Part shown: piece after piece, positions 27,636-37,359 of the stretch
Layout: each line of letters starts with the position of its first letter
Numbering within the stretch: the stretch's first letter is position 1
Assembly: GCA_029817715.1 (NCBI GenBank)
Contig: JARUPY010000406.1
Location: forward strand, 248,001 to 312,000
Direction: 5' to 3'
DNA length: 64,000 bases
Source: Melastoma dodecandrum
Lineage: Eukaryota; Streptophyta; Magnoliopsida; Myrtales; Melastomataceae
The notes under the pieces: model-generated
Databases searched by the model: none
What the model saw: only the letters and a program-made list of their open reading frames with translations
Told to the model about the DNA's origin: nothing
Program-made: the position numbers and the translations under genes

Positions 27636-28860
27636 GGAAGCGGCTAACGTTACGTGCACGTAACCGTTACGTGCTTTACTAAAATTTTTAGTAATATTAC
27701 TAAAAATCGACATTTTTTAGTAAAATTTTTAGTAAATTACTAAAAAAAATTAGTAATTGGTTACTAACTTTTCACTGTTTGAAGATTAGTAAAGTTACTA
27801 AAATACATTACTAAACTTTTTAGTAATCGATTACCAAAAAGTGGTGGTCAGTTTAGTAATCGATTACTAAAAAAACGGTGATTTTACAGTTTATTTTAGT
27901 AATCGTTACTAAAATTTCACTGTAGAAGTTTAGTAATCGATTACTAAACTTTTCGTTTTTTTTAGTACACGGTTACTAAAAATTTTAGTAATTGGTTTTA
28001 GTAACTTTCCTAATCGTCAAACAGTGAGAAATTAGTAACGTTTACTAAATTTTTTTGGGAAATTTAGTAATGATTTACTAATTTTGTAACCGAAATTAGT
28101 AATGATTTACTGATTTTGTAACCGAAATTAGTAAATTACTGTTTGACATAGTAAAGTCGTTAGTAAATTACTAAAATTTTGTATTACTTTTCGTAATCAG
28201 TTACTAAATTTTGAAAAAAATTTAGTAAACAATTACTAAGACGATTTTAGTAATTGTTTACTAAATTTTTTTCAAAATTTAGTAACTGATTACGAAAAGT
28301 AATACAAAAATTTAGTAATTTACTAACGACTTTACTATGTCAAACAGTAATTTACTAATTTCGGTTACAAAATCAGTAAATCATTACTAATTTTGGTTAC
28401 AAAATTAGTAAATCATTACTAAATTTGCCAAAAAAAATTAGTAAACGTTACTAATTTTTCACTGTTTGACGATTCGGAAAGTTACTAAAACCAATTACTA
28501 AATTTTTTAGTAAGCGTGTACTAAGAAAAACGAAAAGTTTAGTAATCGATTACTAAAGTTCTACAGTGAATTTTTAGTAACGATTACTAAAATAAACTGT
28601 AAAGTCACCGTTTTCTTAGTAATCCATTACGAAACTGACCACCACTTTTTAGTAATCGATTACTAAAAAATTTAGTAATGTCATTTAGTAACTTTACTAA
28701 TCTTCAAACAGTGAAAAGTTAGTAACCAATTACTAATTTTTTTTAGTAATTTACTAAAACTTTTACTAAAAAATGTCGATTTTTAGTAATATTACTAAAA
28801 AAATTTTTAGTAATTAGTAAAGCACGTAACGGTTACGTGCACGTAACGTTAGCCGCTTCC
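27636..28860. mobile_element. Second palindromic foldback MULE of the GGAAGCGGCTA family
   Basis: A 1225-bp inverted repeat with perfect GGAAGCGG ... CCGCTTCC ends and a perfect 9-bp target duplication CATTATCCC (27627-27635 and 28861-28869). The arms (27636-28232 and 28245-28860) meet with almost no loop near 28238. The terminal ~40 bp (GGAAGCGGCTAACGTTACG, then TGCACGTAACCGTTACG) and the internal stretch AAAAATCGACATTTTTTAG match the element at 15827-17294. The interior is again TTAGTAA/TTACTAA words; long uninterrupted self-complementarity suggests a young copy. No coding capacity. Confidence 0.92.
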
Positions 28861-28869
28861 CATTATCCC

Positions 28870-29711
28870 CCGTTTGAGAGAAACATAGAAAACAACTCCA
28901 TCAGCCAGTCATATGAGTCAAAACAGTCGAGATGGGGTTTTGATGTTTTCTGTGAACTGTTTAGTTGATTGAGAGTTGGAGGGCCCACGTGAATCGCTTT
29001 ACTACTATAGAAGATAATGATTAGTCATAATCAGGATTCTTGTGTAATAATCATATCTTCACAAAAATCCCAACTTTTATCAAAACACTTAAAAGTTTGT
29101 CTTTTAAATTTCATTCATCCCATGGGGTGGTGGGCTTAGTTTTAGTTGATTGGGCATGAGATGTTTCGAGGGGAAAGGAAGTAGGGAAGAGTGAATGGAA
29201 AATCTTTCTGCAGTGAGACCACTTTTGGTTTTCCCTTTTTGAGGAACTGTAATAAAGCAGCTCCCCTACTTTTAGGACACAGTCTCCTCGTATTTTGCAT
29301 GTTTGACTGTTCTGAAAATATATTCAAAATTGAAACCATCGTATAAAAACTTCATGGTGGGCAATAATGTTAAAAGTTACTCAAGAATTACGACACGGTG
29401 TCATACTAGTTCGCTTCATATAATACGAATGCGTTTCGTGAACGACGAATTACTTTGTAATTTACGAAGCATCACGGAATCTTACTAGTTCCGTGGGCGG
29501 GGGTAGCTGTCAAGTCCTGTCCCCAACTAGTCTCTTTCGAGAGACACACATGCAATGGGGATTGCCGAACAAAGGGGGGGCAAGGAAAGTGAGAGAGAGA
29601 TGCATGTTGGGTGACGGAGAAGAGATGCCTGGTCCGTTCTCATTTTTCTCATGGACACTGAGGAATGAGCCAGCCATATCGTAGTAGTTTAGTTTCAAGA
29701 TCATGCAACGA
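28870..29711. other. Intergenic spacer between two MULEs
   Basis: About 0.8 kb between the foldback element and the 4.9-kb MULE. It holds only short open frames, and I recognise no gene or RNA. Confidence 0.55.
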
Positions 29712-29940
29712 ATAGAGAGTGGAAGCGGCTAGTGTGCCGTGAACGGCATCTTAGGTGAGGTGTACTAATTTCGACCCCGATTTAGTACAATGTACTAACT
29801 CGGTTAGTACATTTTGAAATTACTAATGATGTACTAACACTGTAGTTAGTACAGTGTACTAAGTGGTACTGTTCTTGTACTAGTAATGATTAGTACAGTG
29901 TACTAATAGGAACTGTTCTTGTACTAGTAATGTACAAGTG

Positions 29941-30600
29941 TACTAGTTGGTACGAAACAGGAACAGTAATCGTTAGTACAATGTACATATGTACACTGTA
30001 CTAGTGTACTAGTTGGTACGAAACAGGAACAGTAATCGTTAGTACAATGTACATATGTACACTGTACTAGTGTACTAGTTGGTACGAAACAGGAACAGTA
30101 ATCGTTAGTACACTGTACATATGTACACTGTACTAGTGTACTAGTTGGTACGAAACAGGAACAGTGACGGTTAGTACACTGTACATATGTACAGTGTACT
30201 AGTGTACTAGTTGGTACGAAACAGGAACAGTAACTATTAGTACAGTGTACATATGTACAGTGTACTAGTGTACTAGTTGGTACGAAACAGGAACAGTAAT
30301 GGTTAGTACAGTGTACATATGTACAGTGTACTAGTGTACTAGTTGGTACGAAACAGGAACAGTAACTATTAGTACAGTGTACATATGTACAGTGTACTAG
30401 TGTACTAGTTGGTACGAAACAGGAACAGTAACTATTAGTACAGTGTACATATGTACAGTGTACTAGTGTACTAGTTGGTACGAAACAGGAACAGTAAGCG
30501 TTAGTACAGTGTACATATGTACAGTGTACTAGTTGGTACGAAGCAGGAACAGTAACAGTTAGTACATTGTACATATGTACAGTGTACTAGTGTACTAGTG
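29941..30600. repeat. 66-bp tandem repeat, left arm (about 10 copies)
   Basis: Repeat starts at 29941, 30007, 30073, 30139 and 30205, and onward at a 66-bp step, with one shorter step (58 bp) near 30527. Each unit contains TACTAGTTGGTACGAAACAG, GAACAGTA and the dyad TGTACATATGTACA. As 66 is a multiple of 3 and the unit lacks stops on the minus strand, a 22-residue repeat is read as a spurious 216-codon frame (29924-30574). Confidence 0.95.
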
Positions 30601-31243
30601 GGAAAACAGATATTGATAGTACATTGTACTAACTACAGTGTTTGTACATTACTAGTAATTGCGAAATGTACTAACAAGTACTGTTTACTCCATCCGTGCC
30701 TCGTTCCGAACCTGCCATGATAGTGATATTATCAATTTGCCCCTAACGACGGCTTCCATAGTAAATCCATTTTTCTTCTCCTTTCACGGCCACACAGCAT
30801 CATCTCCTTTCGCCCTATTTCCCCCATGGCCGGCTGGTATGTTGGCGAATCACGGCGAGATTGGGTCCGAAGGTCTTCACCCGGGAAGTTAATGCCTGGC
30901 CAGGATTAATATGGAAGGTCTTCAGCCGGGAAGTTAATGCCATCAGAGCGGTTGACGTCCCCCCATGTTCTTTCGATGTGGTTGGTGGGGAATATTAAAG
31001 TTTAAACTCCTGGGGGCGGATAAGATGTGCTTCCGTAGTGCAGTAAGTCCCACTGTATTGATTGTGATATAACTCCCCGTAGTGTAGTAAGTTCCGGTTG
31101 GTTTTGCCATTGATCGTAAATTTTTTATTTGATTGGTTTTGCGTTTGATGCAGAAACCCTTGCTATCCTCACCAGCATTCGCAGGAAAACGTGCAGGCGC
31201 CTGATCCTGTGGCCGGCCAATATACCCTTGGGGTTTCTCAGAT

Positions 31244-32527
31244 ATGGCATCCGACGACGATACGGCGGAGTTTTTGATGATCATTTCGGGTATGACAGAG
31301 GAAAAGCTTATGGAGTCGACCTTCCATTCTGCAGCGGAGGTAGAAGAACTTTTTAGGATGTACGGGTTAGTTCACGGATTTTCTACTCGGAAAAGGGACA
31401 GAAGACGTAGGCGAGACGGGGAGTCTGTAATGCATAGCTGGGTTTGCTCGCGCGAGGGCCTTCCGCGTCGTAGGTCCACGACGAATCTGCCATCGCGGGT
31501 TAGGGCGTCGACGAGGACGGGCTGCCAATGTGGAGTTAGAACCACTCTAGACTGTAATGGCCGATGGAGCATCGTGGCAGCGAATTTGAACCACAATCAT
31601 GAGTTGGTACCTGGGGCTCTGTCATGTTTCATGCGCGAGCGTCGATCCGTGACGGACGAGGACATGGCTGTCGTGAAGAGAATGTTAATCGTGGGCTTCA
31701 GGCAGTGCGAAATAATGCGGCTGCTGGTTTACGCTTCTGGAGGGCACGATCGCGTCGGCTTCTTGCTTAAGGACCTGAATAATCGTAAGCTAAGGGATGA
31801 AGGGGCTGACAATTGCGGATGGTTTGAAACAGGATATGCTTACCTACTGTCCAGGCAGGGGTGTGATGAAGGCATGTCATTGGTGACATCCGTGGAGGCC
31901 AGCGAAATCGTTCGTATGTACTGGTCGGACTCGAAATCGAAGCTGGATTACGGAACATTCGGCGACGTCGTCGCTCTCGATTCGACATTCAAGACAAACT
32001 CTTATGGGATGCAGATGGTCGTCCTTGTCGGCGTGAACCACCATCATCAGACTATTGCTTCGGGGCGGCACTAATGCTATCGGAGACGGCGGAGGATTAC
32101 AGGTGGCTGTTACGTACTCATTCCGAGGTGATGGGATCCAAGATACCAATCAGTGTTGTCACCGACGCAGATAGAGCGATGATCGCGGCGGTGCGAGAAA
32201 CTTGGCCAACGGCAAGGCATCGTCTCTGCCTTTGGCATATGAGTCGGAATATTGTCCGTCGGGTTCACGATCCTGCGCTGCGTCGAAAGATTTGTTCATT
32301 CATGTACAACTCAAATTTGAGCGACGATGTCGAGCAAGAGTGGGATGAGATGTTGAAGGACACTGGCTCAGTGAACCGTAGATGGCTAAATCAGCTGTAC
32401 GAATGCAGACAAATGTGGTGGTTGACCTATTGCCAAGGTCATTTTTGGGCCGAACTGCGTAGCACCCAGCGTTGCGAGCGGATGCACGCCTTTATGAAGG
32501 GATACCTGAAGACCACGCACAAGGTGA
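31244..32527 (+). pseudogene. FAR1/MULE-type transposase, frameshifted and 3'-truncated
   Basis: An N-terminal FAR1-type zinc-finger DNA-binding region (SWVCSREG, then CQCGVRTTLDCNGRW and NHNHELV) is followed by the MULE transposase core: GDVVALDSTFKTN (first Asp), VVTDADRAMIAA (second Asp), RHRLCLWHM and AFMKGYLKTTHK. The frame breaks near 32057: NHHHQTIA is followed by GRH and stop (TAA at 32072-32074), while the next frame continues as GAALMLSETAEDYRWLL. One lost T (GCTTCGGGG for an expected GCTTTCGGGG) explains it. The protein ends abnormally after TTHK at about 32523, where relatives continue for several hundred residues including a SWIM finger; AAG/GTGAGA there could be a splice donor without a surviving acceptor. 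Non-functional in this copy. Confidence 0.88.
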
Positions 32528-32629
32528 GACGCGGTACTCCTTCACCCTCCAAGTGAGACGCGGTACTGTCGTCGTTACTACCCACAGCCAGCGGGTCCAT
32601 GTCGTCGGTACTCCTTCACCCTCCAAGTG

Positions 32630-33008
32630 ACACGCCTTGCCGAGTCGAACGTTCTCAAGCATTGTCGCAAAGCCCGGTGATTCATGTTCCGGCTTGCCAA
32701 GTGAAGCAGCCCCTCGAAGCCCATCTCCGTGACAACTGCCTTCCGCTGTTCGTCGAATGAACTGAACAAAGCCCACAGCTTCTTCGGGCTGCAGCGGGTG
32801 AAAATGTATTCCTAACACAATACCATACGGGGTTAGCAATAAACATTAAGGCTACTCTAACACCCGGGCTTACTGAGAGCGAGCGGGACCTCACCTTATC
32901 CTGGGGAGGTGATGACTTCGGACGTTTACTATCTGACGGAGGCGTCGCATCGCCTCCGAAGTCCTCCTTGTCAAAATCCTCGCGAATCTCTAGGTCATCC
33001 ACTTCCAT
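32630..33008 (-). pseudogene. Second MULE gene (transposon-associated protein, N-terminal part only)
   Basis: Starts at 33008 with MEVDDLEIREDFDKEDFG. Exon 1 (33008-32895, 38 codons) ends at AAG/GTGAGG. Exon 2 starts at 32811 after TTAG and reads EYIFTRCSPKKLWALFSSFD, followed by EQRKAVVTEMGFEGLLHLAS. That CSPKK...GFxGLL pattern is the N-terminus of uncharacterised plant proteins often found beside MULE transposases or Ulp1-like proteases (recollection, moderate). The sequence stops being coherent near 32635, at the same rearranged junction that truncates the converging transposase. Its upstream region lies in a 369-bp tandem duplication (33013-33771). Confidence 0.6.
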
Positions 33009-33012
33009 TACT

Positions 33013-33771
33013 GACAAACCCAAACCAGCAAAGGGAATCAGGCATGGTGAGCAGTGACGACGCGGGACACCCAAGCCGTAACCCCCGGGACAACGGGGGC
33101 CGGACAAACCGACCGAAAACCCCCCACCACAAACCCATTACCCATCTCAACAAACGGGTCACATAAACCCTAAATCAAAGAAGCCAAACCTGTCAAACCC
33201 TAACGACCCTAAACCCATCCCGTTGAACCCATTCCGATCGCTTTCCCTCCCTCGAAAAACCCACCAACTTACCTTTCAGCCGACAGGGGGAGCAACGACA
33301 CCGAAAGCGCGGACGGGATTCCACCTCCAAGGTTTGGATAACTCTTCACTTCGGGGAGTTGTATCTGCGAGATTGTGACGAGACAAACCCAAACCAGCAA
33401 AGGGAATCAGGCACGGTGAGCAGTGACGACGCGGGACACCCAACCCGTAACCCCCGGGACAACGGGGCCGGACAAACCCGACCGAAAAGCCAGACAAACC
33501 CGACGGAAAACCCCCCACCACAAACCCATTACCCATCTCAACAAACGGGTCACATAAACCCTAAATCAAATAAGCCAAACCTGTCAAACCCTAACGACCC
33601 TAAACCCATCCCTTTGAACCCATTCCGATCGCTTTCCCTTCCCCGAAAAACCCATCAACTTACCTTTCAGCCGACAGGGGGAGCAACGACACTGAAAGCG
33701 CGGACGGGATTCCACCTCCAAGGTTTGGATAACTCTTCACTTCGGGGACTTGTATCTGCGAGATTGTGACG
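33013..33771. repeat. Tandem duplication, about 369 bp x 2
   Basis: Both copies open with GACAAACCCAAACCAGCAAA (33013 and 33382) and end with TGTATCTGCGAGATTGTGAC. The second copy has an extra insertion of about 20 bp (AAGCCAGACAAACCCGACGG). The unit lies immediately upstream of the minus-strand gene at 33008, so its promoter/5' UTR appears duplicated. Confidence 0.88.
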
Positions 33772-33984
33772 AGGCTTCGAGAGGAAGACAACGAGAAAAA
33801 AGTCGGATGGCAGTGTCCTAAATGGTAAATTCACACCCAACATTAGGTTCGGTTTTTGGCTTGGTTGTATTAGTATTGAACTACCAAATGAACCAGTTAC
33901 ATTAGTACACACCGATAATTTCCGTAACTACTAATTACTAATGGTGTACCATCGACAGTGTTAGTACATGTTTCTATTCCTGCT

Positions 33985-34420
33985 TCGTACCAACTAGTAC
34001 AATAGTACACTGTACATATGTACCATGTACTAATAGTTACTGTTCCTGTTTCGTACCAACTAGTACACTAGTACACTGTACATATGTACAGTGTACTAAC
34101 CGTCACTGTTCCTGTTTCGTACCAACTAGTACACTAGTACAGTGTACATATGTACAGTGTACTAACGATTACTGTTCCTGTTTCGTACCAACTAGTACAC
34201 TTGTACACTGTACATATGTACAGTGTACTAACCGTCACTGTTCCTGTTTCGTACCAACTAGTACACTAGTACAGTGTACATATGTACATTGTACTAACGA
34301 TTACTGTTCATGTTTCGTACCAACTAGTACACTAGTACAGTGTACATATGTACAGTGTACTAACGATTACTGTTCTTGTTTCGTACCAACTAGTACACTT
34401 GTACATTACTAGTACAAGAA
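33985..34420. repeat. 66-bp tandem repeat, right arm (inverted, about 6-7 copies)
   Basis: The same unit as the left arm in reverse complement (CTGTTTCGTACCAACTAGTA, TGTACATATGTACA). Individual units differ by a few bases from one another (for example TAACGATTACTG versus TAACCGTCACTG), and the copy number differs from the left arm. Confidence 0.93.
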
Positions 34421-35219
34421 CAGTTCCTATTAGTACACTGTACTAATCATTACTAGTACAAGAACAGTACCACTTAGTACACTGTACTAACGACAGTGTT
34501 AGTACATCATTAGTAATTTCAAAATGTACTAACCGAGTTAGTACATTGTACTAAATCGGGGTCGAAATTAGTACACCTCACGTAAGATGCCGTTCACGGC
34601 ACATTAGCCGCTTCCATAGAGAGTAAGTAAATGCAAAGAATTAAGGACCCACGCTTCTTTCCCAAACCGTTTACTGTTTGTTATACTTTCACGAGTTTTG
34701 TACAAAAATACGGTTAGTTTTAAAAAAATTTACGAAATACGGTCCAAGTTTCGTAAAATACGATTTTACCGTCGAAGGGGCGCGTTTTGAAAACGTGCCC
34801 CTCAAATTACAAAGAGGGCGCAGTTTCAAATTGTACCCTCCATGTATAATAGGAAAGGGGGGTTTGGCATCTGAACCCAGCATGAGGGCGCGGTTTCAAA
34901 ACGCGCCCTCATGCAGGGGCGGGTTACAATTGGAGGAGGCCCCTTCGGGGAATACACAAGGGGCGGGTTTTGAAAAACCCCCTTGAAGAAACACTGAAAA
35001 CTCGCCCATTCAACACTAGAGAAAAATCGCCCAAGTGTTGGGGTTTCTGACGTCTGATGGGGAGCGGGTTTTCCCCTTTTAGAAATGCACAAGGGGCGGG
35101 TTTTGAAAACCGGCCCCCTCTTAGACATAAACATACACTTATAAATTATATTAGAAACCTTAGAATATAATACGTAAAAGTCATACATGTTTGTTTATAA
35201 ACATCAGTAAAGTCCCCTA

Positions 35220-37266
35220 CGCCTCGTCGATTTCCTCCTCAATTAAGGCATAATGACGGGATCTAGTACGCGAGGCTGCTCCGATGAATCATCCGAATAC
35301 AGCTGGATGATCTGAGAAGGTCCTTCTCCTTAATATGAATCATGGTCGTACTTGAAAAGTCATACATACCCGAATTCTCTCGTGCCTTTAACCAGAGCTC
35401 CTAGGGTCGAATTGGAACCAGCTTCGAAGTGAGGTGTGCTGTAATCAACCTCTAGGTGTGTCACCTGTTAGATGAGCATGCCCTCTCCGACTTCATATGC
35501 AGGTGGCACGTCATCATCCCTTTCCTCCGCATTCTCCTCTTCATCAATGTGAGGATCTTCGTCCATATGCTGTCCACCATGTGGCGGCACGAACTCGTAT
35601 GCAGGTTGATCTCCGAACCCGCTGATGCGACCATACAATCGTACCAGTGCTTACTCCATCATCAACTGCATAGATTCCTCGGCAATAGAAATGGGTTTGG
35701 GCTAATCGGACCAAAGCTTCATCTTTCAGAAATTCCTCATCTATATCACAAAAAAGCACGACAGAAGTGAATATTGTTCATAGCTGAAAAATTGAATGGA
35801 AAAATATAAATGATTTACCATTGTGCCTAACATGGAGCCAGTGTGCGATATGTATTGCCTACTGTGGCTCACGTATCATTTGGAGTATTTACTGCGAGAC
35901 TCCCAAAGTAGCAGCATGACCCTGTTCACTCGATCCTGCCACAGCTCCACAAACTCTCGATGGATCTCTCTCCAGTTGTTCATAGTCTTACCACGCAAAT
36001 CCATCCGATGGAGGGTCTTGCTGGTGTCGCATTGATCCGGCACGAGTTGCTGATGGCTAAACTTCCGGATCCCTCTGTCCGGGTAATGCCGCTCCACGAT
36101 GTAGAAGCAGATGAGAGGGACTCGGGCACGCCAAAAGGCCTCTCCCGATCGGCAATACTCCGGAAGCATGGCTATCAACTCTTCCGGGTAAGGATGCCAA
36201 ATAATCTGCATATTTCGATGTGAATGTATGAGTAAGATACAATATAATGAAATGAAATTGCTTTATTGAATAGTAAAGTTTACCTGATCCTTGCTTTGCC
36301 TATCAAAGGCCTCTCGGTAGGAAGAAAGGACATGGGTAGTCACCGTGCGAATATCCTTCGCAACGGCCCAGCGATAGCTCAAGGGCATATCATCTACAAA
36401 TGGGGTTCGAAGTCTAAACGGCGTTATATGTGGGAATCTATCTCATGCCCAAATCTGTAATAAGATGAGGGGGCCCTCTATCTATAATGCCTTGTGGTGA
36501 GCCACCTTGTACAAACTCCTATATAGCCACGCAAGGCAGGCACTACCCCAGCTGTACTGTCCAGCCCTCTCAAAGACTGCTAATAAAGGCAACCAGAACA
36601 GATGTACTAAACTGTCTGACTTTGTTGTGAATATCATTCCGCCAATCAGCTGCAAAATATATGCCCGAGTATGCATCTGCACTTCCTCATCAGGGGCATC
36701 TATCGGGATCTCACCGAAATTGGCAGCCAACCAGCTCAGTCTAATACGACCAGAATTAATATTGTCACCCCTAGGTACCCCCCCCAATAACTCTAGACAC
36801 ACTGCATCATTAGATACGAAGGTGTTTGCTATCACCGCATCACCATCTACTGGCAACCCTAGCTGAATTGCCACATCTTGTAGGGTGACGGTCATCTCAC
36901 CGTGCACCATATGAAAGGTGTGCATCTCCGGCCTCCAGCGTTCTGTCAATGTTGTGATAAGGGCCCAGTCCAAGGAAATGAATGGAAGCTTAGCCACTCC
37001 GTAGAATCCTGCTTGACGGAGGTAAACATCCATCCTGGGATCGGTGGCAACTCCTTTCAGCGATTTCTCTACTCGACGGCAAGTTAGAACGTTATTATGT
37101 AAATAAAACACGAATTAATAAACAAGGTACGAATACATGAAAGATAATGTATTGCTTTAAAACTAAAGAAGTTGATATACTACACTATATATGGTTTCCC
37201 ATACAGCCGTCGACCGATGCTCTCCTGAGCATTAAGAACATTTGTCTTTCTTGGCCCTGAACGCAT
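35220..37266 (-). pseudogene. Plant mobile domain (PMD, MAIN/MAIL1-like) gene of the MULE
   Basis: The PMD (PF10536, 'aminotransferase-like') is a transposon-derived domain also found in host genes MAIN and MAIL1. A short first exon starts MRSGPRKTNVLNAQESIG at 37266. The main exon (about 37105-36482) shows LRQAGFYGVAKLPFISLDWA, ERWRPEMHTFHMVHGEMTVT, LQDVAIQLGLPVDGDAV and GSACLAWLYRSLYKVAHH. Further minus-strand segments continue: LLQIWAWDRFP (about 36460), IIWHPYPEELIAMLPEY (36211) and a C-terminal region to about 35220. Exon limits are approximate. The acceptor before the main exon seems lost here (CATAATAACG), while the copy at 56.1 kb keeps TATAG/AATAACG. Probably not functional, but the main exon has no stop. 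Confidence 0.72.
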
Positions 37267-37359
37267 TTTCCTATTAGACAATATAAAAAGGGTTAAAAAC
37301 AAACACAAGTAAAGCATAAAAACAACAAGAATATATAATTTAAACATTGAAAAAGCACT

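Larger units (their letters stand above)
29721..34615. mobile_element. 4.9-kb MULE with FAR1-type transposase and tandem-repeat arms
   Basis: Perfect terminal GGAAGCGGCTA inverted ends, flanked by a perfect 9-bp target duplication ATAGAGAGT (29712-29720 and 34616-34624). After the first 11 bp the ends read GTGTGCCGTGAACGGCATC and then TTAGTACA/TGTACTAA words. Long inverted arms (29721 to about 30700; about 33900 to 34615) each contain a 66-bp tandem-repeat array. The interior holds a FAR1/MULE transposase gene (+, 31244-32527) and a converging second gene (-, 33008 to about 32630). Both are cut short at a rearranged junction near 32525-32640, so this copy is a defective descendant of an autonomous element. 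The terminus and target size link it with the foldbacks at 15827 and 27636. Confidence 0.9.

Noticed and set aside
29924..30574. 216-codon Cys-rich repeat protein on the minus strand
   Set aside because: It is the 66-bp DNA tandem repeat read in a stop-free frame; the repeat is also present inverted in the other arm and has no gene context.
29941..30600. Regularly spaced repeats resembling a CRISPR array
   Set aside because: The whole 66-bp unit is repeated without unique spacers, inside the arm of a plant DNA transposon.
31877..32149. Minus-strand frames opposite the FAR1-type transposase
   Set aside because: Shadow frames of the plus-strand transposase, which has clear catalytic motifs.
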